A stretch of DNA of 25,123 bases from a virus: positions 1 to 25,123 of the IMG/VR virus record IMGVR_UViG_3300028925_006907; one strand, 5' to 3'. Below are positions 6,414 through 14,359 of this stretch, one piece after another. The notes beneath the pieces are model-generated. The model saw nothing but the letters and a program-made list of their open reading frames with translations, was not told where the DNA came from and made no database searches. Within the stretch, counting starts at the first letter, position 1. Each line of letters begins with the position of its first letter. A program made the position numbers and the translations under genes.

Positions 6414-7511
6414 TTAAAATATTACATAGTTAACTCCAAATTTGAAGTCATACCATTCTCTATTCCAGTATTTATTATACTTACCTTCTACAAAGTATCC
6501 TAAATTCTTATTCATCTTTATGCCATATATTAAGCCCGCTGAACAATCATACCATTGTTCTCCATTATTATACTTGTGGTAAGAAAACTCACTAGCATCA
6601 TCATAATGATATGGCATTAAATTTCCCCAAGCATGTAGCCATCTACTTTTTGTATACTTATAATAATCAAACCCTACTACCACTGAATGTTGTATTGTAT
6701 TTTTTAATTCATCTCTTTTTCTCTCTGTATAGTCTGCTAAAACCTGTGGTATAACTACTTCTTTCCAAACTTCTGAACTAGTTGCTACTACATTTCCATT
6801 AGGATCAGTATATTCATTCGCATATAAATCATAACTATATCCCTCTTCTATAGCTAAATGCGTATAATGTAAGCTACCATTATCTAGCATCCATTCATCT
6901 AAAGCATTGTATCCATAAGGTTCTGATAACCTATGTGCAAGTCCTATACTAAGAGCAAAGTTCTTATTTTTTTTAATTCTGTATTTTTCTGAGAGTTCAA
7001 AATATTCTATATCCGCAAATCCATTTTTTAAATACTCTACTTTTGCAGCAAACTCATTCATACATAATTTACCAACACAATCATCATCAGAACTATATCT
7101 AATGAAATGATGTTGATCAATATAATCTACTCCCTGTTGTCTAGAATAATCCATTTCAAATAGATACTCAAAACCTTGAACTTTACCTACAGTAGCATTA
7201 TCTGACCAAGACTCTTCTGTTCCATCGTAAAATGTATTAGCCTTATTCTCATATCCAAATCTAGCTATTTTTCTAATACCAATAGTCACAGAATAGTCGT
7301 AAGGAGTCTCAATAACTGAGGTCTCTAGACCGTTATTGACAGAATAAACTTCTACGTCTGAGATAGAAGTACCTCCATTAACTGCTCCATAAACAGTAGA
7401 AAACTTTAAATGCTTCTTAAGATCAAATTTCAAATCTGATATATCTCTTAAAGTAATTTGAGCCTCAACAATAGTTGAGAGACATATAAATATAACTATT
7501 AGTTTTTTCAT
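6414..7511 (-). CDS. Secreted, putative outer-membrane beta-barrel protein, 365 residues
   Basis: Begins with a clear Sec signal peptide (KKLIVIFICLSTIVEA, cleavage near A17-Q18, the pattern usual in Flavobacteriia). The mature part has many alternating, aromatic-rich stretches compatible with membrane beta-strands, e.g. YDYSVTIGIRKIARFGYEN, FALSIGLAHRL, QHSVVVGFDYYKYTK and CSAGLIYGIKM. It ends in YDFKFGVNYVIF, with a C-terminal Phe as in many BAM-inserted barrels. Three Cys lie at about 125-130 and near residue 320. Its start overlaps the stop of the 724-residue Cys-repeat gene by one base, so they are translationally coupled. A phage gene for an exported barrel is unusual. It could alter the host surface (for example block superinfection) or support export of its partner. 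A soluble secreted beta-protein is an alternative. Confidence 0.6.
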   Translation of the reverse strand: MKKLIVIFICLSTIVEAQITLRDISDLKFDLKKHLKFSTVYGAVNGGTSISDVEVYSVNNGLETSVIETPYDYSVTIGIRKIARFGYENKANTFYDGTEESWSDNATVGKVQGFEYLFEMDYSRQQGVDYIDQHHFIRYSSDDDCVGKLCMNEFAAKVEYLKNGFADIEYFELSEKYRIKKNKNFALSIGLAHRLSEPYGYNALDEWMLDNGSLHYTHLAIEEGYSYDLYANEYTDPNGNVVATSSEVWKEVVIPQVLADYTERKRDELKNTIQHSVVVGFDYYKYTKSRWLHAWGNLMPYHYDDASEFSYHKYNNGEQWYDCSAGLIYGIKMNKNLGYFVEGKYNKYWNREWYDFKFGVNYVIF

Positions 7512-9685
7512 TAGTATGTAATTATTTTTCTTTCTACAGTCCCGTCATTATATATATAAAACAGAACTTGATTTTTAACTTCTTTTGTTTCTCTTCCTAA
7601 TAAATCTGTAATTCTAACAACTTCTTTTCCTTTTGTTATTCTAGCTGTAGGCATAGGTAATCCTTCTGCACAATGGTTATATGTTAATTGACAAATAGTA
7701 TCCCATTCATTATCACAACAATATTCATCTACTTCTATAACCCAAGCATAACAAGCGTCATTTAACCAATATGGTATACTATCACCAGATACGCAATAAG
7801 CGCTATATAAACAAGAAGCGCTGTCACTATAGTTAACCAGTCCTGAATAATTATAGGCTGACGGATCCATGCAGCCTGCAACCACAGCCATACACGAACC
7901 ATTATCAGTATTAGCCAGCGAATCATAATTAATAGAAGTACTATCGGTACAGCCGTACATATAAGGTATACAGCTAAAATCTTCTGTAGTGGCCATGGAG
8001 TTGTAGTTAAGAGAAGAGGGATCGGTACAACCATACACATAAGGAATACAAGAATTATTGTTAACATTTGCTAAAGGGTTATAATTAAACATTGTGCTAT
8101 CAATACAACCATATATAGGTAATATGCAGCTGAAATCGTCTGTATTACAACTATCACAATAATTTAAAGCTATTGGATTTGTACATCCTAACATCACTTC
8201 TATACAGGTAGTATTATCTGTATTAGCTAAAGGATCATAATTAAATGCTGAAGTATCCATACACCCATATACGTATTCTACGCAAGAACCATTGTCAGTA
8301 TTAGCTAAAGGATTATAATTGAATTGAGATCCATCCATACATCCATATATATAAGATAAGCAAGATTCATCATCAGCATTAGCATTAGAAGAATAATTCC
8401 ACATAGTAGAGTCTGTACATCCATATATAACTCCAATACAACTACCATCATCTATATTAGCTAAAGAGTCATAGTTTATAGCTATAGAACTCATACATCC
8501 ATAAATAATAGCAATACAAGTATCTGAAGTATTAGCTAATGGCTCATAATTAAAGGCTAGTGGTTGCATACATCCTAAAATCACAGGAACACATCCACCG
8601 TTATCTATATTTGCTAATGAATTATAATTAAAGGCTAATGAATCTATACATCCCCATTCAGCATTAATATTACAACTACCATCATTAGTATCAGCTACAA
8701 ATCCCTGAGTGTAGTATTCTAAGTAAGATGAATTAGTACAACCAAGAACATAAAAACAAGATGTATTTGTATTAGATGTATCTACGTAGTTAAGCGCTAA
8801 AGGATCCATACAGCCAAATATTCTATCGATACATAAGTTACCACAATAAGTGATTACAGTACGTTTTAATAATGGCTGTATAAAAGGAGGTGCTATTTCT
8901 ATTATAGTCTGCCCTATAGGATTTGTTAATTTGAAACCACAATGAGCAGCTGATTGCATTGCTTGTTGTGCTATTGAAAATTTAAATGATACTGGTTCAG
9001 GTGAGTTTAAGTGTAATACATACTCTTTAAAGAAAGCTGCTGTGTCTAATGTGAAGTTCCATATACTATCTCCCTGTGTTACTTCTAAGTTTGAAGCTAT
9101 CCATCCGTCTCCTACTAAATCAGTTAGTGTTAATATAAAGTCACAATCTGGTATTAAGTCCATTGTGTTAGCTAGAGCATCATAATTATACATTGTAGAA
9201 TCAATACATCCAACTACTATTAAAGTTAAACACGAGCCATCGCTTGTATCGGCTCTAGGATTAAATTCCACATAAGAAGAATCCATACAACCAAATATTG
9301 GTGGACATGGATCTGATAAGATAACATGAGTGGTGTCATAGAAGAAGTTAGGGACAGTTCCGTGTACTATGGTGTCATAACACTGCACTACATAATAAGA
9401 TCCATCTAAACCTCCCCAAAGAGCTCCATTTAGACCATCACCATAAGAATCATATATTGTAAATGTTAAATCCCCAATAGGTAAGCATCTTTGTTCTACT
9501 ACAACTCCATAATCAGGTTGAGAATAATAGCCACTACCAGCAGCTACTATAAATCCAGCTGTATCTCTTACATCCCAAGAAGTCTCACTTTGATATTGAT
9601 CTAAACTTATGATAATTGTAGTAGGAACACAGTTTTGCCCTAACAATGTTAATGGCAATAATAATAGTAGTAGTAGTTTTTTCAT
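7511..9685 (-). CDS. Secreted Cys-repeat protein with T9SS-like C-terminal sorting domain, 724 residues
   Basis: Residues 1-16 are a leucine-run Sec signal peptide (MKKLLLLLLLPLTLLG). Residues 17-125 and 182-285 look like beta-sandwich modules (FTIYDSYGDGLN; LTDLVGDGWIASN). Fifteen copies of a Cys-bounded unit, approximately GCxDxxAxNYxxxANxDxxSC, occupy about 131-625. Thirteen are consecutive from residue 290 at spacings near 26 residues. Then comes a Cys cluster, DEYCCDNEWDTICQ (653-666), and finally RITDLLGRET...VLFYIYNDGTVERK (692-720), which matches the end of type-A T9SS sorting domains (D-x-x-G-R-E ... G-x-x-x-x-K). These three elements are typical of host Bacteroidota surface proteins, not phage proteins. 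The gene sits one base after a thioredoxin-like gene and is coupled to a barrel gene. Likely cell-surface or secreted during infection; ligand unknown. Confidence 0.82.
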   Translation of the reverse strand: MKKLLLLLLLPLTLLGQNCVPTTIIISLDQYQSETSWDVRDTAGFIVAAGSGYYSQPDYGVVVEQRCLPIGDLTFTIYDSYGDGLNGALWGGLDGSYYVVQCYDTIVHGTVPNFFYDTTHVILSDPCPPIFGCMDSSYVEFNPRADTSDGSCLTLIVVGCIDSTMYNYDALANTMDLIPDCDFILTLTDLVGDGWIASNLEVTQGDSIWNFTLDTAAFFKEYVLHLNSPEPVSFKFSIAQQAMQSAAHCGFKLTNPIGQTIIEIAPPFIQPLLKRTVITYCGNLCIDRIFGCMDPLALNYVDTSNTNTSCFYVLGCTNSSYLEYYTQGFVADTNDGSCNINAEWGCIDSLAFNYNSLANIDNGGCVPVILGCMQPLAFNYEPLANTSDTCIAIIYGCMSSIAINYDSLANIDDGSCIGVIYGCTDSTMWNYSSNANADDESCLSYIYGCMDGSQFNYNPLANTDNGSCVEYVYGCMDTSAFNYDPLANTDNTTCIEVMLGCTNPIALNYCDSCNTDDFSCILPIYGCIDSTMFNYNPLANVNNNSCIPYVYGCTDPSSLNYNSMATTEDFSCIPYMYGCTDSTSINYDSLANTDNGSCMAVVAGCMDPSAYNYSGLVNYSDSASCLYSAYCVSGDSIPYWLNDACYAWVIEVDEYCCDNEWDTICQLTYNHCAEGLPMPTARITKGKEVVRITDLLGRETKEVKNQVLFYIYNDGTVERKIITY
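7811..8818 (-). repeat. Array of 13 consecutive degenerate ~78-base Cys-repeat coding units
   Basis: Within the secreted 724-residue protein, residues about 290-625 are built of 13 units with two Cys each, recurring about every 22-29 residues (roughly 66-87 bases). Two further units lie upstream at residues 131-152 and 158-181. Protein motif (GCxD...NY...AN.D...SC) is conserved, while DNA is diverged between most units, so this is an old protein-level repeat and not a recent DNA duplication. Some neighbours remain closer: the units at about 447-470 and 473-496 share NYxPLANTDN. Confidence 0.85.
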
Positions 9686-9686
9686 T

Positions 9687-10049
9687 TTAAAAATCGCTCA
9701 TTAGTATATTATCTATTTCTTGTTGTACGTCTTGTTTTGTTGCTAGCATTTTAAAACTAAGATCTGCTTGAAACCTAGCTACCTCTATATCATCTTTAAA
9801 TATAATAATAGTAGGTATAACAGCTATCTTGTGTTTCTTTTGTATCTCTGGACTAGCACTTATGTCTATATACATAATTGTTTTACAATCTTTTAAATCT
9901 TGAATCCAATCAACAGCATTAGCATTATTCCAACTAGCATTAAACTGTGCCACTGATATTTGACCTGAAGCTTTGCCACATACACACATGAAAAGTACTA
10001 CAAGCATATACATACCAAAAATCTTCCATGTAACGCTAGGCTCTTCCAT
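9687..10049 (-). CDS. Membrane-anchored or exported thioredoxin-fold protein lacking CxxC
   Basis: 120 residues. A hydrophobic segment (about 8-25, FGMYMLVVLFMCVCG) ends in ASGQ, so it is either a signal peptide or an anchor placing the rest in the periplasm. The remainder follows a thioredoxin-like order: QFNASWNNAN (35-44) where the CxxC helix would start, LKDCKTIMYIDISASPEIQ (52-70), then IAVIPTIIIFKDD with the signature cis-Pro at P79, and VARFQADL (90-97). The usual WCxxC is absent (ASWNNA) and only C55 remains in the mature domain, so a normal dithiol oxidoreductase role is unlikely; a binding or scaffold role is more plausible. It lies one base before the Cys-rich (more than 40 Cys) secreted protein, which may be its partner. 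Confidence 0.7.
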   Translation of the reverse strand: MEEPSVTWKIFGMYMLVVLFMCVCGKASGQISVAQFNASWNNANAVDWIQDLKDCKTIMYIDISASPEIQKKHKIAVIPTIIIFKDDIEVARFQADLSFKMLATKQDVQQEIDNILMSDF

Positions 10050-10330
10050 TATCTATTATAAAGCTTATCCTCTATTCTTTCTAGGGTTTTCTTCATCTCA
10101 TCTACATCTTTTTTTGTCTCCATAATAGTAGCCCGTATCATTTGGTCTTTCATATCAAATTCCATTCTTGTGACTTCTGGATCTGGAGCAGCTGGTAATG
10201 TTTTTGCTTCTGCAATATCGGCTTGTAGCATGAACCACATACTGATAACAGTGGCCATAGCAGCTCCAATACCTGTTAATGTTTTGATGCTTACTTTAAA
10301 TCCACTATCTTCAGTTAGTTCTTTAGTCAT
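10049..10330 (-). CDS. Single-TM coiled-coil protein, 93 residues (possible lysis accessory)
   Basis: Layout: a short polar N-terminus (1-14), one transmembrane helix (about 16-37, LTGIGAAMATVISMWFMLQA), a Pro/Ala hinge (44-51, TLPAAPDP) and a charged helix with heptad-like spacing (about 55-92, ending DEMKKTLERIEDKLYNR). The topology, inner-membrane anchor plus periplasmic coiled coil, is that of an inner-membrane spanin subunit or small holin-associated protein, and similar proteins occur near lysis genes in marine phages. No lipoprotein partner is evident, so this is a suggestion only. Its stop overlaps the start of the thioredoxin-like gene by one base. Confidence 0.65.
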   Translation of the reverse strand: MTKELTEDSGFKVSIKTLTGIGAAMATVISMWFMLQADIAEAKTLPAAPDPEVTRMEFDMKDQMIRATIMETKKDVDEMKKTLERIEDKLYNR

Positions 10331-10332
10331 AA

Positions 10333-10893
10333 TTATTCGGTAAATAGTGCGCCTGCCACTAATGCTTGTGCTTCAGTTTTTGTTAATACAGAATTATTTG
10401 GATAAACCATTCCAGCACCTAAATCTATTATTGCAGATAACTCACCAGTTCTTAAACTAAATTCTCCCTTTACTATAATCAAGTTACCATCTAAACTTAC
10501 TCTTGGTGATCCTAGCTTTCCTTTAAAGGCTGATTCTTTCCATGTTGGGGTGTAAGCAGTTGTAGTATCTATCTGTTGTTCTATATAAGTATATGACTCT
10601 TCTACTTGTGGAGCAGTTACAGCTCTATCTCGTGCATTAGCCTTAATAATTAGTTCAGCTTTATTATCACCTGAAGAGTAGTCTATACTTGCATCATCCA
10701 TATAAGCTTTAATTTCAACTACAGTATTATCTTCTGAAGGAAAGTAATCATATTTATTTACCATTCTTGTAGCTGTTCTCTCTACATCTACATATGTGTA
10801 GTTATCCCAGCCAAGTTTAGGTTGTAATACACTAGGTATCGCAGACTCGTAAGTTGTTTTCTTTAAACACGTGTATAGTTCGTAATTTGCCAT
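10333..10893 (-). CDS. Hypothetical structural-type protein, 186 residues
   Basis: Soluble protein with no signal peptide or membrane helix, preceded by an A-rich leader (gaaattaaaaaataaaaa then ATG) with no Shine-Dalgarno sequence. The body is beta-prone with many Thr, Tyr, Asp and Val (e.g. NYTYVDVERTATRMV, ESYTYIEQQIDTTTAY) and ends in a helix TKTEAQALVAGALF (about 170-183). It lies between the 1151-residue LamG fibre and the one-TM protein, so it may be a fibre chaperone, adaptor or tail component. No domain is recognised; the role is inferred from position only. Confidence 0.6.
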   Translation of the reverse strand: MANYELYTCLKKTTYESAIPSVLQPKLGWDNYTYVDVERTATRMVNKYDYFPSEDNTVVEIKAYMDDASIDYSSGDNKAELIIKANARDRAVTAPQVEESYTYIEQQIDTTTAYTPTWKESAFKGKLGSPRVSLDGNLIIVKGEFSLRTGELSAIIDLGAGMVYPNNSVLTKTEAQALVAGALFTE

Positions 10894-10903
10894 TTTTTAT
10901 TTT

Positions 10904-13900
10904 TTAATTTCTGTGACTACCTTTTGTTGCTTTATAATTTCTCGTTACTTCTGCTTGGGTTAATACGTCATCATATATTAACACGCCGTCTATTGCTCCT
11001 TCAAAAGAAGCTGTATGACCAAATCCTATAGTAAGCGGTACGCTAGCTGACTCATCCATAAAAAGCCCATCAGTTGCATTGGTAGTTGTACCACCACCAG
11101 TTACACCATCAAGATAAAGTTTTATATTACCGTCTCCATCTCCCGCATCAGTGGTTGCGACTATGTGATACCAAGTATTTAGAGAAAGTGCGCCCGTTAT
11201 GGCTTCTTTTAAAGTACCATTTTTTTCTACTTGTAATTTAAGTCTTTCACTTCCATCAAACCCAACTCTCCAACCATCTGTAGCATCGTTTCTATTGATC
11301 ACCCACTCACCACTACTTACATTGTTTTTCTTTACCCAACAAGATATAGAAAAAGCATTATCTTCACCAATAAATGCTAAATCATCATCAGCGGTTCCAC
11401 CAGCTGTTGTAACAGGTATATCTACGTAATCGTCAGTACCAACTGTTAAATTCAAACAACTAGTATTCTTCTCTCTATTCATTATAAATCCTTGCGAATC
11501 TCTTGAGCTATCGATTCCTTGTGGGATTAATAGGGTTTCGGTTACACTTGTTGGTGTACCATCATGGGTTCCTGGGTCGTTAAGATTTACCCAAGTACTC
11601 AAGCCATTATTCCTCCAATAACCTTTTATATTAGCAGCTGCAGAGTGTGTTAAAGCATCTAGAGCTTTTCCGTCATTATATAATTCATTCACTTCTGCTT
11701 GAGATAATTCATCTGCCCATATAGACGTTTCTGTTATAGCGCCGTTAGCGTATGAAGTTGCTCTTTCGTTAGATCCAATACGAATTCCCGCTGTTTTATT
11801 TTCCATAGCAGTATAAGAACCACTACTATTATCTACATTATCTACCAATACTCCGTTTATATAAAGATTGATTCCCGCATCTGCATCGGCTTGATTGCCA
11901 CTATATGTAGCTACAACATGTAACCACTCTCCTTCCCGAGAAGTAATAGCTGTATTATAAGATCTACCTTGATAGGCATCGGTACTATCATCCCAAAGCA
12001 TAAAAGTAAGCGTATCACCACCCGTGGTTCTAAGTTGCCATTCTCTTTGGTCAGCACTATCTTTACAAATAACAGGAAATGTAGTTGCATCATTCATATA
12101 TATCCAAGCGGATATACTCATAGCGCTATCAGTAGTGGCATTACCAAAACTAAAATCATTATGATCTGCAATCGCAACATAATCCGCTAATCCATCAAAC
12201 CAAGCCAACTCATTATACGATTGCAACGCTGTTTGCGGTATATGTAATTGTTGATCTGCATCTGTCCAGCCTGAGGCTACACCTACTTCTTTAATACTAA
12301 TATTATCAACGTAAAAATAATTGTTATTTACAGCAATAAATCCACCCGATCCATCAGGTTTAAAACCTAAAATTTGAATGTTTGCTATATCATCATCAGT
12401 AAACGTTACTGATATTTTAGTCCAAGTATTTGTAGCATCAGTTGTGTTTGATGCTACCGTGGTACCACTGTTGTTTTGTGCTTTTATTTCTAATCTCGAC
12501 ATGGTTTGAGAAGCAGGTAGATAAACAAAACAAGAAGCTTCATATGTACGTCCAGCTATAAGACCCATATCACTACCATCAACGAACCTTAAAGCTGGAA
12601 AGCTAGAACTACTATCTGCTGTTACTTTTATAGACTTACTTCCACCCGATGCTTGTTCCGTACTGTCGTCCATTGTAGCATCAGCAACACTCATTGGTTC
12701 ATTACCTATTTGTATCGTTGTTGGATCTGTAACTTCACAATCTCCATTAGTAACCAACTCATCCCCATGAAATACAGTTGTTGCGTGATGTTTGTCGTTT
12801 ATAGCTTTTACCGAGACGTTGTCTACGTTTAATTTTGTTGACGAGGTGCCTGCTGATAGTACTACCTCAGTATAATCCGCGTCTGCAACCCCTGTAAATT
12901 GGAAGGTGCCATTAGCACCCATCGTCTGAGTTGTGTTGTTATGAGGCATTCTAAAGTAAACAAAGCCAGAAACAAAGTCTGATATTGTGGCTGTAACTAT
13001 ATAACTAACCCCGCTCTTAATAGATTGGGGGGAGTTTGTTAACCTTGTGTAAACACTCGGATTATCAAACCTACCCTTCCCATTGCTAACGGTTATATTA
13101 GCGTGGTTAGTTGTCCAGCTTGATGCGCCGTCAAAATCTCCATTAGCAACCATCTCAGAGCTCAACCCACTATTAGCTCCATCTAAAATATAAGATTGTT
13201 GGCCTCTATGACCATCTTGCATTGGATACCATAGTTTAAGATTGGATTCAGTTAAAGCTGTACCACTACCGCTTATAGCTGTTTCTTCTGGATTTAAGTA
13301 ATCGAATGTTACGTCTGCTTGTGTGAATGCTTTATCCCATAATTGGAAGTCAGACATCATGCCATTGTAATATGCACCGCCATCATGAGCATTATAGCCT
13401 ATTTCCAAAGTGTTTGTTGAGAGGGATCCTAGGTGGTTGTTGCCGCTAGTACCAGTTTGTAAAATACCATTTATATATAATTTTATATTTGAGTCATCAC
13501 AAGTGCAAACTATCCTATACCAAGTATTTATATTTATTGTCCCTGAGGCATGTACATAAGATCCATTATAAATAGTGTGTGATATTGCGCCTGAAGCACC
13601 AAGAAGCAAACCCATCCTACTAAGACCACTAACGCCACTGGGATGAATAGACCAAGCGGTGCTTCTAGGGCTGCCAGAAGAAACAACGGGAAACGCGGGG
13701 ATATTTATCCACCCAGCCATAGTAACCTGCTTAGCTACAAGTACATCTGGATAATCTGTTGATACGCTTGTGCTTGCGGTTAATTTATCTCCAACCCCAT
13801 CAAACTCTAGCGCACGTCCAGAATATATTTGACCGTGATTGTTGTTTGAGAAAAACTCGACTTCATGTAGTTCTATGTTGTCTATTTCTAATGTCTCGCC

Positions 13901-14359
13901 AGTATCGTGATTTAGCCAAAGGAATAGAACGTCTCCAGATCCAGTACCTGTATCCGTTCTTACTTGTAATATTACTTCATGATATCCAACTGTACTGATT
14001 AGAGCTGTTGTGTTTTCAAATATTCCAGTAGATGGAGAAAAACCACCTGTATTAAGAACTATACTATCGGAATTAGCAACTATTTGATATTTTAAACGCA
14101 CCATTTTACCAGCCATAGAATCCGCGGCCCACAGATCAGCCGCTGTCTTAAGTGATTGGTTTTCCCCGTCGGTTGTAATCACACATTTATTACTGTCACT
14201 ACCATCTATTGTGATACCTCCACCAAATGCAGTCCAATTAGCGTCAGTAGTGAAAGTTCCGTTTATAATGTAATTACCACTTATATCTTGCCGTCCGCTA
14301 GACGTATCTCTAGCTCTAGCTAATTTTGGTAACTCTATATGTTGTATTGTTGTTGCCAT
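10904..14359 (-). CDS. Large LamG / carbohydrate-binding multi-domain fibre or adhesin
   Basis: 1151 residues built of jelly-roll domains. A carbohydrate-binding-like module at about 28-165 ends in ETLEIDNIELHEV. Then come LamG (concanavalin-like) 181-352, carbohydrate-binding-like 400-518 (ends LNVDNVSVK), carbohydrate-binding-like 535-690 (ends FYVDNISIK), LamG 716-895 and LamG 965-1145. Each LamG copy shows the hallmark W(Y/L)xxVxx...IxLYxxG: TWYRIVCTCDDSNIKLYING, EWLHVVATYSG...INLYINGVL and TWYHIVATTDAG...IKLYLDG, plus an early AFSISCWV/MSISAWIY strand. Such domains bind sugars or proteins, so a role in adsorption to host surface polysaccharide is likely. No signal peptide is present, which favours a virion part over a secreted protein. 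Its ATG overlaps the stop of the 388-residue LamG gene by one base. Confidence 0.8.
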   Translation of the reverse strand: MATTIQHIELPKLARARDTSSGRQDISGNYIINGTFTTDANWTAFGGGITIDGSDSNKCVITTDGENQSLKTAADLWAADSMAGKMVRLKYQIVANSDSIVLNTGGFSPSTGIFENTTALISTVGYHEVILQVRTDTGTGSGDVLFLWLNHDTGETLEIDNIELHEVEFFSNNNHGQIYSGRALEFDGVGDKLTASTSVSTDYPDVLVAKQVTMAGWINIPAFPVVSSGSPRSTAWSIHPSGVSGLSRMGLLLGASGAISHTIYNGSYVHASGTININTWYRIVCTCDDSNIKLYINGILQTGTSGNNHLGSLSTNTLEIGYNAHDGGAYYNGMMSDFQLWDKAFTQADVTFDYLNPEETAISGSGTALTESNLKLWYPMQDGHRGQQSYILDGANSGLSSEMVANGDFDGASSWTTNHANITVSNGKGRFDNPSVYTRLTNSPQSIKSGVSYIVTATISDFVSGFVYFRMPHNNTTQTMGANGTFQFTGVADADYTEVVLSAGTSSTKLNVDNVSVKAINDKHHATTVFHGDELVTNGDCEVTDPTTIQIGNEPMSVADATMDDSTEQASGGSKSIKVTADSSSSFPALRFVDGSDMGLIAGRTYEASCFVYLPASQTMSRLEIKAQNNSGTTVASNTTDATNTWTKISVTFTDDDIANIQILGFKPDGSGGFIAVNNNYFYVDNISIKEVGVASGWTDADQQLHIPQTALQSYNELAWFDGLADYVAIADHNDFSFGNATTDSAMSISAWIYMNDATTFPVICKDSADQREWQLRTTGGDTLTFMLWDDSTDAYQGRSYNTAITSREGEWLHVVATYSGNQADADAGINLYINGVLVDNVDNSSGSYTAMENKTAGIRIGSNERATSYANGAITETSIWADELSQAEVNELYNDGKALDALTHSAAANIKGYWRNNGLSTWVNLNDPGTHDGTPTSVTETLLIPQGIDSSRDSQGFIMNREKNTSCLNLTVGTDDYVDIPVTTAGGTADDDLAFIGEDNAFSISCWVKKNNVSSGEWVINRNDATDGWRVGFDGSERLKLQVEKNGTLKEAITGALSLNTWYHIVATTDAGDGDGNIKLYLDGVTGGGTTTNATDGLFMDESASVPLTIGFGHTASFEGAIDGVLIYDDVLTQAEVTRNYKATKGSHRN

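Noticed and set aside
7811-8818. Regular ~78-base periodicity, considered as a CRISPR array or DNA satellite
   Set aside because: Repetition is at protein level (Cys units), with DNA diverged between units and no identical direct repeats separated by unique spacers.
7511-9685. Idea that the T9SS-like gene is host DNA joined to the phage by misassembly
   Set aside because: Both neighbours are on the same strand with a 1-base gap and a 1-base overlap, and the next genes out on each side are phage-type; a clean in-operon junction on both sides by misassembly is unlikely, though read mapping would settle it.
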